Below, one piece after another: positions 25,401 through 33,056 of a DNA stretch of 64,000 nucleotides (its first letter is position 1; each line of letters opens with the position of its first letter). The position numbers and the translations under genes are program-made. A model generated the notes under the pieces. That model was given only the letters and a program-made list of their open reading frames with translations. It made no database searches and was not told the origin of the DNA. The stretch is from Malania oleifera (Eukaryota; Streptophyta; Magnoliopsida; Santalales; Ximeniaceae), in NCBI RefSeq assembly GCF_029873635.1, contig NC_080428.1:64827101-64891100 (forward strand), given 5' to 3'.

Positions 25401-28400
25401 TAGAACCCTCCACATAGTCGAGAGAGGGAGATTTGATGGATCCTTCCATGTGGAGGGAACCAATATGTGTCAAAAAGTTGGTAGAAGGGGGTAGGAGAGT
25501 TGTTTACTTTTGACAAATTGCAGAAGAAGAAAAACTTCTGCAGCCTACCCACTTTGACAAAAGCAGCAAACGCGTTTTTTGTTGAAAGAAGAAAACAGTC
25601 CACCACTGTTGACAAAGGCAGAAGCTTCTGCACGTAGGCACACTGCCTATAAATAAGATGCTTCATATGCATCAATATATGCATCAGAGAAATTCAAAGA
25701 AAGCTAAGAGTATTCAGTATACTCTTAAAGATAAATAGTGAGGTGGCCAATTTGTGAGGGGCGTTATTCACAAATTGAAGAATACAGTTTTTTGTATTGT
25801 AATTGGTATCCACCTTAGGATGAAGTTTTGTAACCCCATTATCATCATAGTTGAAGTTTGAAGTTAATTACAGTCCCGTGGTTTTTCCCTTTACGGGTTT
25901 TCCACGAAAAAATTATCGGGTGTCATTTTCTCTCCTCTTTTTATTTTATCCCATTTAATTTTATCTATTCTGGGTTTGGGAAATTTATCATTTCCAATAT
26001 TTTTTCCCTACAAAATATCCCAATCCAAGTCCTTAATGGACTCACTCCTAATTGATTTGGGAATCCTAACACATTAAATAAAAATCCTAAGACCAAATAG
26101 AATATCAATTGATTTGGGAATTCTAACACATTATTAGAAATTCCAATTAATTTGAGAATCATAAGTTCATAACATTAAATAGAAATCCCAATTGATTTGG
26201 AAATCCTAACACATCAATTAGAAATCCTAATTGATTTGGGAATCCTAACATGCACCTTCATCCAAGCTAAAGGATCTACCTTGTAAGAGGCCTTCTTGAC
26301 TCTGGCCAAGATAGGACCTAATTTGTTCCTCATAATTGAGAAGCAATTTCCTATCCCAACAAAGTAGCAACCTAATTTGTTCTAAATGGAGCTTAACAAG
26401 CACCAAGTCATTCACGTTGAAGTGCAACGATCTTCTACCTTGACTCGACCACTTCTTCATCCACTTCTTCACAATGTACTTGAAGAACAACTGTGATATA
26501 TCCTATATTGAGCAGTACTTTGGTGCTAGTTTGGAAGTAGCACACTTTGGAAACCTGTTTATAACCACAAGTATAAACCCCATATCCCTAACTCTAGGTA
26601 GGTTGGTAATGAAGTCAAGTGAGACACTCTCCTATGGTCTCATTGGTATTGAAGAGGCTCCAACAGCCCTATAGTCTTCTTTACTCAACCTTGTCTTGCT
26701 AGACGTGAGACAAATCCGAGTATGCTCAACCACATCATCTCACATGTGTAGCCAATAGTAACTCTGCTTCAACATGCCAAAGTTCAGTGTTATCTTAGGT
26801 GACCTACCCACATGGTGTCATGACACTCCTGCAACATCGTCCTCCTCAAGTCACCAACTCAAGGAACAAAGATTCGATTTCCATGCGTCAATAGTAAGCC
26901 ATCCAATAACTAGAATTAGCACACTTTGCCCTCTTCCACCAATTTCATGTTGTTTTTGGCAACTAGATCTTTAGCAAAGGTCTCCTTAATGCGCTCCAGC
27001 ACTGTCGTGGTAGCCGTACTTACCATTAAGTGTGTTACCAATTGTAAGGCCACAAGGTCAACCTTTGTGCACAATGCATTTGCAACTTGGTTTATTGGCC
27101 CTACATTGTGCTCAAAGAAGAAATCAAAATTTGAAAAAATTCTTTTCGAAGAGCCTACTTAGGGAATAACTTAGTCTATATAAATAAATGACAAACAACC
27201 AATTTATCCATCCTCATTGCATTTTTAAACTCAAGTAGGTAAAGTCACCACCCTAAAAGAAAATAAATCACTACGAGCATCACCTTTTATTTAGTTATGA
27301 ACTTCCACTCATCATAACTAACCTTATAGCTCTCACATGCGACAAGATGCCCATTAACAAGACTCCACCAAGGGCATAGTTCAACGCATCTATTAGTACA
27401 CAAAGGGCTTTATGATGTAAGGAAAAGCAAGTACTGGATCATTAATCATGACTTCTTTTAAGGTCTCAAAGGCTCCTACCAATTGACAATTATTAAAGCT
27501 TGATACACATTGTTGGCCCACAACCTAATAGCTTAAACTTTTAGGTAAAGTGGTAATCTAACATGGTATCAGAGCTGGTTACCAAGAGGTCCTAGATTCT
27601 AGTCGCATTGCCTATGTTTATTATGTGGTGTTTAAAAAAAATTATTATATTCCCTATAATGGGTGTTATCTATCATGTGTGTATCTCTCCTCGTGCTGTC
27701 AGGCTGCACGTGTCGGGGAGCGTTAAAGCTTGATATACATTGTTGGCCCACAACCTAATTGCTTAAGCTTTTAGGTAAAGTAGTAATCCAACAAGAATCA
27801 AAATTTGTTACACTCCAACGACCAATTTCACTCATGACCCTTCTTCAGCAATTTAGTTAGCGCAGGCAATCCTCCTCAAGTACTCCTTAACAAATTTGCA
27901 ATAATAGTTGGCGAGACCTATAAAGGAACACAGCTCTTTTATTGTCGCTAGGATCCTCCAGTCTTGAATAGCTTCACCTTCTCCATATCCATTCAAATAC
28001 GAGCTTGTTGAATCAAATGACCAAGGAATTTGATGTTCACCAAAGCAAAAATAATGCTAGTCTTTTTTTCACATGTATTTTGTTCTCCTTCAAACTGTCA
28101 AGCATCTTGTGTAAGGCTCTTCATGTTCTTCCAAAGCAAAACTATAGACAGCTATGTCATCAGGAGATACCATGACAAACTTATCAAAATAGTTACAAAA
28201 CATCTAATTCATAAGCATGCAAAAAGCCCCTGGCGCATTAGTCAACTCGAAGCACATCATTAAAAATTCATAAGCACATACCGTATCACTCTAGTAGTTT
28301 TTGGCTCATCACCTTTTGGTATCATTAGTTGATAGTAGTCTGATGGCAAGTCTAGGTAAAGTGCTTAGCATGACTTGGATGATCAACTAATCAGCGCTTA

Positions 28401-31213
28401 GTAGAATGCAATACTAAATGTGCACAATCACTTTGTTGAACGTGTGGTAGTCCACAGATATCCTCATGTCATCATCATGTTTGCTCTGAAACAACATCGA
28501 TACTCCGAAAGGTGCTTTGAAAGGTCATGTTTAACCACTTCCAATAACTCATCGAGTTGTTTTCGTAATTCAATTAACTCCAACCGCACGATCGGGTGTG
28601 GCACTTTAGCAAAGGGCTTGACCCCTAGTAACAACTCGATCTCATGTTCCACACATTGTCATGGAGCCAAGTTGTGTGATAGCTTAACTAAACTTACAAC
28701 TTCATACTCCTCCAACACATCAAGTCTTGTATATAATTGAGCTTGTGCAATAAACAAGTTCAAATATTGTTTTATAATGCTTCCACCATACCACAAAAAT
28801 CTTCTGACAGTTCATCATTGAGACCTTGTTGTTTTTGGGATCCCTCTAATAACTTAACACGTTCCATCAGTTAGGCCATCTCCATGGCCACATAGCTGAC
28901 AATCTCAACCTGCACCTTTAGTGAATCAATTCTCTCTATATTAGTGCACAATATGCTTCTCCCACCCATGCTTTGCACAATACCACAATCCGAAAGCAAC
29001 CAAATCACGAAGCAATTAATCAAGTTCTAATACCAAGTGTCACGAGCCAAACACTTCACACCATGAAAATGTTTGTGACACTAGTTGTAGCACACAAGCT
29101 TTACTAGTCAATCAAAAGTAAACAGCAGTTTTGCCACATGAATAAGTTCACAAGCATCAAATACAAATTAAACATAAGCAATAAGCAATCATAAGTAGAC
29201 ACGACTCACACGGTAAACCATGAAGCAACACAATTCATTTATCACACCTTCGTAGGCATCATGTGTTTCATGAAGAAGGCAAGTAAACTAAATCGCGTTT
29301 ACAATAGCTAGTGAATTTTATGATATTAATGATCAATCACCCTCCACGTTTCTCTACAATTCCGACTCTAGCACTAGGAAACATTATTTTGACCATGGAG
29401 TCATACTCCCTTTTTTCACTAAGGCATGATAAAACTTTCACTAGTATTTATATTTTGGTTACCCTCCCAATCTGCACAATAAAACGGTCATAGGCAAGCA
29501 AAAGCCCCTAAACAAGCGATGGTTTGAACACTTGCTCCACTAAGGAGTGATTTAGTTGTTGTTAGAGGCAGTAAGCGGGAGAGGGACAGAAGTTGAATAA
29601 CTTGGACCAAGATAGTAATTGAGGAATTGACAATATTCCAACTTCATAAGGATATTTTCTTAAATTGTGCAAAGATGGTATCATGTAACCAACCCCATCT
29701 AGTTAGACTTGAGGCTTGGCGGTTGTTATTGTTGTGACTAATCTTTCACACTCACCGTAAACGTAGAATACTTATAGCCTTATCCTGAGCTTCAGTCTTC
29801 GAAGTTGATCCCCTTTTCGTCTCTTGCTGCCTAATGACCTCGGCTTCCACCTACCAAGAAGAAAACTAATAAGCAAGCTGAAAATGCATTTGCAACTCCA
29901 TTAATCCAAAATTAAAGTCATATGAACATCAACCATGCTAGAGAGGGGATGTATTTTGAAAATCTAGATGATAGAAACCACAAGCCTATAACCCCAAAAG
30001 GTTATATGCCAATCTTTCTCTGCAATGGCTTGAAAATAATATGCATTTAAGTGTGTAAGGACAAGCACTTAAAAAAAATAAAAATGAACAAAAAAAAAAT
30101 AAACAAGTAATCAACTTCAGTAATAAAATGCTACAGACTTGAAAGAAAAATATTTAAGCAATGGAGAATAAATACAGGCTCATTACAAATCCTTAAATAA
30201 AATATTTATTAGTGCATGCTTAGGAAGTAAATGAACTAACCTCAGTAAGCTTGTTTCTCAGCTGCTGTGCAATTTCATACTGTTCCATATTTAGAGCATA
30301 CTGCCCCCTCCCCCCAACCAATTCAAAACAAACAAACAGAAGTTTGTAAGCATAACACCATAAGAGTGACAGCCAAAAACAAAAACTTGTAAGCATGATG
30401 TCAAAACGCAGGAAAAAAAAATAACACAAAGGGACTTCAATAATGCTGTTATATGATAAAAGAATAATTGTTGAGATAGAAAGCCAAATGAGGTGGAGCA
30501 AACAAGTGTATATTTCAAAACATTATGAAATCAAAGAGAATAAAACACATCATATCAGTTAAGGCATTCAATTTGACATGGATGAGAGGTAAGTTACCCC
30601 CTCCAGAACTCTGTTCAGCCATTTGTAACTATATTAGAAAAATAAATATAAAAAAGCCTTTCAATAGATCATAGAAATGGGCTACTAAACACACATCCCC
30701 GCCTAAATCTCCAAACCGATATATCACATTGACCAAGGTCATTGAATGTTTCGACACTTAACAGAACAGGATGGATGTTTTTTGCTTGATAGATGAATGA
30801 TTCATAAATAGGACGCCGAGACAAGATAAACAATTTCAGATCTGAATAAAAATGAAGGCCCAAATGAAGACATGTCAAACCTGCACTCGAGTCGCCAAGT
30901 CCAGCTGAAAAAAGAAAATCAATATGTCCTCGTTGGCACTCACACTATGCTCTGACCTTGCTTCCAGTCCTTGATCACCCCCTTTAAACAGCCATCCAGC
31001 TCCAACCCTCAAACTTCTGTGTCTAGACTTGTCAGGGTGGCCAATGAAAAACAATCTATCAACACAACGGTGCCAAAGTCGCGGTCTCTCAATCCCTGAG
31101 GTTATCTGGGTTTTTTCCATTATCTTGAAATGCCTACTCCATAAAGGAGTTGATCCATAAACCCCACTGCCGCCAGCGGTCGTCAGAGTGCTCATCGTCC
31201 AACCTTGCACCAT
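1443..31213 (-). CDS. CLPF: Chloroplast Clp protease adaptor ClpF (UVR motif plus YccV/HspQ-like domain), 8 exons, 338 aa
   Basis: Exons on the minus strand: 30881-31213, 30241-30300, 29756-29850, 12042-12214, 7336-7448, 1989-2034, 1683-1723, 1443-1598. All junctions are GT-AG and phases are consistent; the sum is 1017 nt. Residues 1-111 form the transit-peptide-like N-terminus ending in the conserved stretch [15 protein letters not shown]. Residues 112-131 and 165-192 are UVR-type helices (key words AQQLRNKL and [14 protein letters not shown]). Residues 208-320 or so form the YccV/HspQ-like domain ([30 protein letters not shown]). The C-terminus is acidic. In Arabidopsis (At2g03390) ClpF works with ClpS1 as a binary stromal adaptor delivering substrates such as glutamyl-tRNA reductase to the ClpC/ClpPR protease. 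Length matches the family (about 330 aa). Oddities: 29.8 kb of genomic span, and introns of 17,541, 5,301 and 4,593 nt filled with transposons. All exons remain intact. Confidence 0.93.
2997..3331. repeat. Two-copy tandem duplication, about 180-bp period
   Basis: The segments at about 2997-3152 and 3177-3331 align along their length; shared words include TAGATGTTGATTTAGAT, GAGATGGAAAGACAAC and TATTAATCTA. The offset is 179-180 bases. It lies in ClpF intron 5. The copies differ by many substitutions, so the duplication is old. No coding sense on either strand. Confidence 0.8.
3860..3918 (+). repeat. TRIM-like LTR fragment next to the Copia 3' end
   Basis: Begins TGTTGAAGCTTGATATACAT, which differs by one base from the start consensus of the 73-bp TRIM LTR at 27491-27563 and 27721-27793, and also shares the AAGCTTTTAGGT word further in. 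It abuts the LTR of the minus-strand Copia. No internal region or partner LTR is seen, so this is at most a solo or truncated LTR. Confidence 0.5.
3916..6490 (-). mobile_element. Truncated Copia LTR retrotransposon, 3' half, in ClpF intron 5
   Basis: Minus-strand coding relic. The 3' LTR is about 3916-4088 and contains a TATA-like box. A purine tract (reading CTTGAGGGCGTG on the minus strand) precedes it. RNase H-type sequence lies at 4333-4610 (words such as [10 protein letters not shown] and LVSWKSKKQ), reverse-transcriptase remnants at about 4700-5400, and integrase remnants at about 5600-6480. The 5' LTR and gag are not recognised. It is broken in many places and clearly old. Confidence 0.8.
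7755..7795 (+). mobile_element. 3' tail fragment of an Au-type SINE
   Basis: Contains GGAGCTTTGTGCACC followed by AAGCTGCCCTTTA, the diagnostic 3' end of the angiosperm Au SINE family. The same tail is present, better preserved and on the other strand, at 54373-54556. Only about 40 bases remain; the polymerase III promoter part is missing. It lies in ClpF intron 5's neighbour, intron 4. Confidence 0.6.
8245..8640 (+). mobile_element. L1-type LINE relic, zf-RVT (zinc-binding) region at ORF2 C-terminus
   Basis: One frame reads [20 protein letters not shown], the C-x2-C...H-x-C-like pattern of the zf-RVT domain found at the C-terminus of plant L1-type ORF2. The following residues resemble the usual tail of that domain. 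The open part at 8269-8490 is only 73 codons. A run of AAT/AAC repeats at 8701-8733 follows about 60 bases later and could be a degenerate 3' tail. The RT and endonuclease parts are absent. Confidence 0.6.
8701..8733. repeat. Compound AAT/AAC microsatellite
   Basis: About six AAT units followed by about five AAC units. It lies between the L1 relic and the RTE LINE in ClpF intron 4. Confidence 0.85.
8796..11086 (+). mobile_element. 5'-truncated RTE-clade LINE, split by a solo LTR
   Basis: Translation in pieces gives the RTE reverse-transcriptase core: [12 protein letters not shown] at about 8806, then [20 protein letters not shown] at about 8971-9030, then a [12 protein letters not shown]...[10 protein letters not shown] block at 9087-9240 and a PWCMLFA block at about 9240. 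The C-terminal region includes the EMRMLRWM motif (about 9690) and the RIKWFGHVQ-like block that is interrupted by the solo LTR. The 3' end carries the TTG-rich tail typical of RTE elements at about 11070-11086. The catalytic FADD-type motif and several frames are degraded (ordinary LINE decay). The endonuclease is missing, as expected for 5' truncation. Confidence 0.85.
9818..10847. mobile_element. Solo LTR (about 1030 bp) inserted in the RTE LINE
   Basis: The sequence starts TGTTTGCCTCAAGG, and a 5-bp target duplication GTTTG occurs at 9813-9817 and again at 10848-10852. Removing the insert restores the conserved LINE block at this place, so both boundaries are well supported. The insert contains no coding similarity, has a TATATATGCCC-type box in its second half and a C-rich stretch near its right end. 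Its length and right-end C-rich tract resemble SIRE/Maximus-type Copia LTRs, but the family assignment is tentative. The right terminus does not read CA, so it has diverged. Confidence 0.75.
11087..11640. repeat. AT-rich low-complexity tract
   Basis: About 550 bases built mostly from variants of TATAATAATATTA and TAACATAATAT, with a short TA run at about 11600-11614. No ends, terminal repeats or coding sense seen. It lies between the LINE tail and ClpF exon 4. Confidence 0.5.
13313..19018 (+). mobile_element. Copia retrotransposon with both LTRs, inserted in the inner Gypsy 3' LTR
   Basis: The 5' LTR is about 13313-13513 and the 3' LTR about 18763-19018. A primer-binding site TGGTATCAGAGCC follows the 5' LTR at 13514 and a purine tract TTGAGGGGGG precedes the 3' LTR. 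Order of parts on the plus strand: gag at about 14.1-15.5 kb with two zinc-knuckle-like CCHC motifs near 15.35-15.46 kb, protease ([10 protein letters not shown]) at about 15.65 kb, integrase from about 16.04 kb (WHRHLGHPN), reverse transcriptase at about 17.2-18.1 kb ([14 protein letters not shown]) and RNase H at about 18.2-18.75 kb. That is Copia order. The element is structurally complete but its coding region is broken in several places. The target duplication is not clear because the site is a TACA/TATA-rich run. Confidence 0.92.
23134..23842 (-). repeat. Left arm of the inverted repeat (LTR plus 3' internal sequence)
   Basis: This arm holds the 577-bp LTR, the purine tract and about 130 bases of the adjoining RNase H-end coding sequence. 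It is the reverse complement of 25302-26012, with matched words such as GAGATTTTGTCATCATAT and GTGTGAATTTTATCAAG near the inner end. Homology stops abruptly after ATCAAGTTG. Confidence 0.88.
25302..26012 (+). repeat. Right arm of the inverted repeat
   Basis: Reverse complement of 23134-23842. The inner limit is at about 25302, where the arm sequence (minus strand ATCAAGCTGATGA) passes directly into a Copia frame reading [11 protein letters not shown], the usual sequence upstream of the reverse transcriptase. The junction shows a few bases of shared sequence. Confidence 0.88.
27491..27793 (+). mobile_element. TRIM (miniature LTR retrotransposon), 303 bp, nested in the outer Gypsy
   Basis: Two ungapped 73-bp terminal direct repeats lie at 27491-27563 and 27721-27793, differing at about seven positions. 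A primer-binding site TGGTATCAGAGCTGG follows the first repeat at 27564-27578. A purine-rich GTGTCGGGGAG precedes the second. The 157-bp interior has no coding capacity. The flanks are ACAAT (27486-27490) and AGAAT (27794-27798), a near-match 5-bp target duplication. The LTRs are very short even for a TRIM. Confidence 0.8.
29531..29740 (+). mobile_element. RTE LINE 3'-end fragment next to the outer Gypsy
   Basis: Decayed translation resembles the last part of RTE ORF (a [17 protein letters not shown]-like block and [10 protein letters not shown]), followed by the TTG-rich tail at about 29720-29738. It ends only some 16 bases before ClpF exon 3. No upstream part is seen on the far side of the Gypsy (12215-12384), so the LINE was either short on arrival or lost sequence at the Gypsy boundary. 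Confidence 0.55.
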
Positions 31214-32599
31214 TGCTGCCGCTCAGCAAAATTTCCGTTCAAGAATAACTACTGTTCCTCTTCCACCATCTTCCGCTTCAATCTTTGCATATTAAGTTGG
31301 AAAAAATGCCTCTGCGTTGTGGATTTATTTCATTAGCAATTAATAGCGCATCCTAAATAAAGACGGAAGAAATAAACAAAACATGATCAGTTGAAAAAAC
31401 GCTCCAGAAAACTAAAGAATAGCTTCTAGCCATTTATGCATACATCTAAAACTAAAGAATCCTTCTGAACAAGAAGGGCTGCCCGGAATTGGTCGTTTAT
31501 GGGTAAATTGGAAACAAATTCGAAGTATTTAAGCGTCATAGGGCGAAATTATACCACTTAAAAAAATAATAATTATTGAGCTATTTTGAGAATTTAACTT
31601 CAGTCGGATAACTCAATCTGATCTTTGAATTATTGAACTGCAAGCCATTGATAAAATATAGGGATTTTAACAAAAAGAAAAGCAAAAGAAAAAAAGCTGC
31701 TATAACAATGAAAAATCTAAGATACCCGCTGATAATTTCTTCCGTTTTCCGAAAATTTTTGAGCGACCAAAACGAAGTATGATGGAGCATCACTGATTGA
31801 ACTTTCGAGTCAAAAAATCAAAAATAGGCCGCGAGGAGAACAATAACGAAATAGAGCCAAGAGAAATGAAGTTACCAGCAGAAAGTCGTCGGAGAAACCA
31901 AAAGAACGCGAGCTCTTCTCGTCCTTACAAAAGCACAAAAACAAAAGTAATCCGAATAAATTTTTTCAGCCAAAATTAAAAAAAAAAAAAAAAAAAAAAA
32001 CTATGATAAATTAATTTTATATATTTTCTAAGTTTCAAGATATTTAATTGGACCCATTATAAAATATGATACTCATAATATTTACCCATTATTTTTCCCC
32101 AAAATATTTCCACATTTAAGTATTAAATTTATTAAAAAAATTCTTAAGAAACACAAATTTCAAATCCTTTCATTATCAAATAAAGTCAATTTGATGGATA
32201 ATTAGTATAAAACTCATTTTATTTATTCTCTTATCATTTACATTAAATCAATTGTATACAATAATTATTATTTGTTAAATTTATTTTAAATAAATTAGGC
32301 ATGTACATGCTTTGCAACTTTTGACTGAATTATTTATATGAAAAATGTTAAAAAGTAAGTAATAGATTTTCATAAATGAAAAAAAAACTAATATATTAAC
32401 TTACATTGTATTTAAAAAAATTTCATCTAATCTTATAAAATGAAATAAATACAATTGTAAAAATAAAAAACCAACGGCAACAATGATAATATTTTATGAA
32501 ACATTTATATATCAACCATCTATAAAAAAAAGTTAAATTTTAGTCTCTAGAACTGAAAAACTACATTTATAAATATTGTTTTATCGGAATCCAAGCCCT

Positions 32600-32637
<38 letters not shown>

Positions 32638-33056
32638 TATAAAGTTTCAACCAAAAAAAAAAAAAAAATTACAAGCGATAAGTGAAGTATTTGGATAAGA
32701 AAATTTTCCATTTTGCTTCAAATGAATATTCAATAGACTAGCATCTATATAAAAATTTTACAAATTAATGGCATATAACATTCACATGTTTTCTTGCTTT
32801 TCATTGTTTTGCTTTATAAAATTCCATCCAAACAATTGATTCAGATGCTCAATACCATTTTTACATGTTTTTATATTTTTCCGTCTCCACTGAAAAACTC
32901 TTTTGAATCCGCTGAAAATCTCTCTTCGGCCTTAGCCAACCCGCTCTTTTAGCATATTGCCCATTTGGAGGATCCCCAGCCCAAGCCTATGATCTGTTCT
33001 GTATCAGTTTCCAAAGACTGCTCATTGTCCTACACTCCCGCTAGAATATATAAAGA
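31214..33056. other. Divergent intergenic region between ClpF and the DYW-PPR gene
   Basis: This 1.84-kb region separates two head-to-head genes, so it should hold both promoters. It is AT-rich, with an A run at 31979-32000, an (AT)n run at about 32605-32632 and an A run at about 32654-32668. A TATATAAAG word lies at about 33046-33054, only a few bases before the PPR ATG, too close for a usual TATA box for that start. No coding sense seen. Confidence 0.6.

Larger units (their letters stand above)
23134..26012. mobile_element. Copia-derived element with LTRs in inverted orientation, inserted in the inner Gypsy 5' LTR
   Basis: The left LTR (23134-23710, 577 bp) is read on the minus strand; the right LTR (25434-26012, 579 bp) on the plus strand. 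Both start TGATGGATCC next to a purine tract and both end outward in CCC-A/T-ACA, so both outer ends are U5 ends. A perfect 5-bp target duplication AAATA lies at 23129-23133 and 26013-26017. The empty site is visible in the partner Gypsy LTR at about 19063-19075. The centre (about 23.84-25.30 kb) carries minus-strand Copia reverse transcriptase (words [28 protein letters not shown]) and RNase H ([10 protein letters not shown]); gag, protease and most of integrase are absent. It is a fossil; by eye the LTR copies differ at roughly 9% of about 225 compared bases. Confidence 0.88.
13157..26250 (-). mobile_element. Inner Gypsy retrotransposon nested in the outer Gypsy
   Basis: It is flanked by a perfect 5-bp target duplication TGCAC (13152-13156 and 26251-26255). 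Its 3' LTR is 13157-13312 plus 19019-19262, split by a Copia. Its 5' LTR is 22948-23133 plus 26018-26250, split by another Copia. Each LTR is about 400-420 bp once the insert is set aside. The internal region 19263-22947 has protease-like sequence at about 22.4-22.6 kb, reverse transcriptase at about 21.3-21.97 kb (words [16 protein letters not shown] and SWRMCVDY), RNase H at about 20.89-21.28 kb and integrase at about 19.9-20.76 kb. By eye, about one base in eight differs between the LTRs over the first 140 bases, so it is old and broken. Confidence 0.85.
12385..29530 (-). mobile_element. Outer Gypsy (chromovirus-type) retrotransposon, host of the nested insertions
   Basis: LTRs lie at about 12385-12866 (3' LTR) and 29038-29530 (5' LTR). 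They share words such as CACATGAATAAGTTCA, CATTTTGACCA and CCCTAAACAAGC. A purine tract flanks the 3' LTR at about 12867-12885 and a primer-binding site resembling the TGGTATTAGAAC variant flanks the 5' LTR at about 29020-29036. Coding traces run on the minus strand: gag to about 28.7 kb, reverse transcriptase at about 27.9-28.65 kb, RNase H and integrase at about 26.26-27.5 kb, and a C-terminal chromodomain-like region at 12877-13060. The inner Gypsy separates integrase from the chromodomain. Broken in many places. No target duplication is visible. Probably the oldest layer of the nest. Confidence 0.8.

Noticed and set aside
33046-33054. TATATAAAG as the TATA box of the DYW-PPR gene
   Set aside because: It ends a few bases before the ATG, leaving no room for a transcription start and leader for that start codon.
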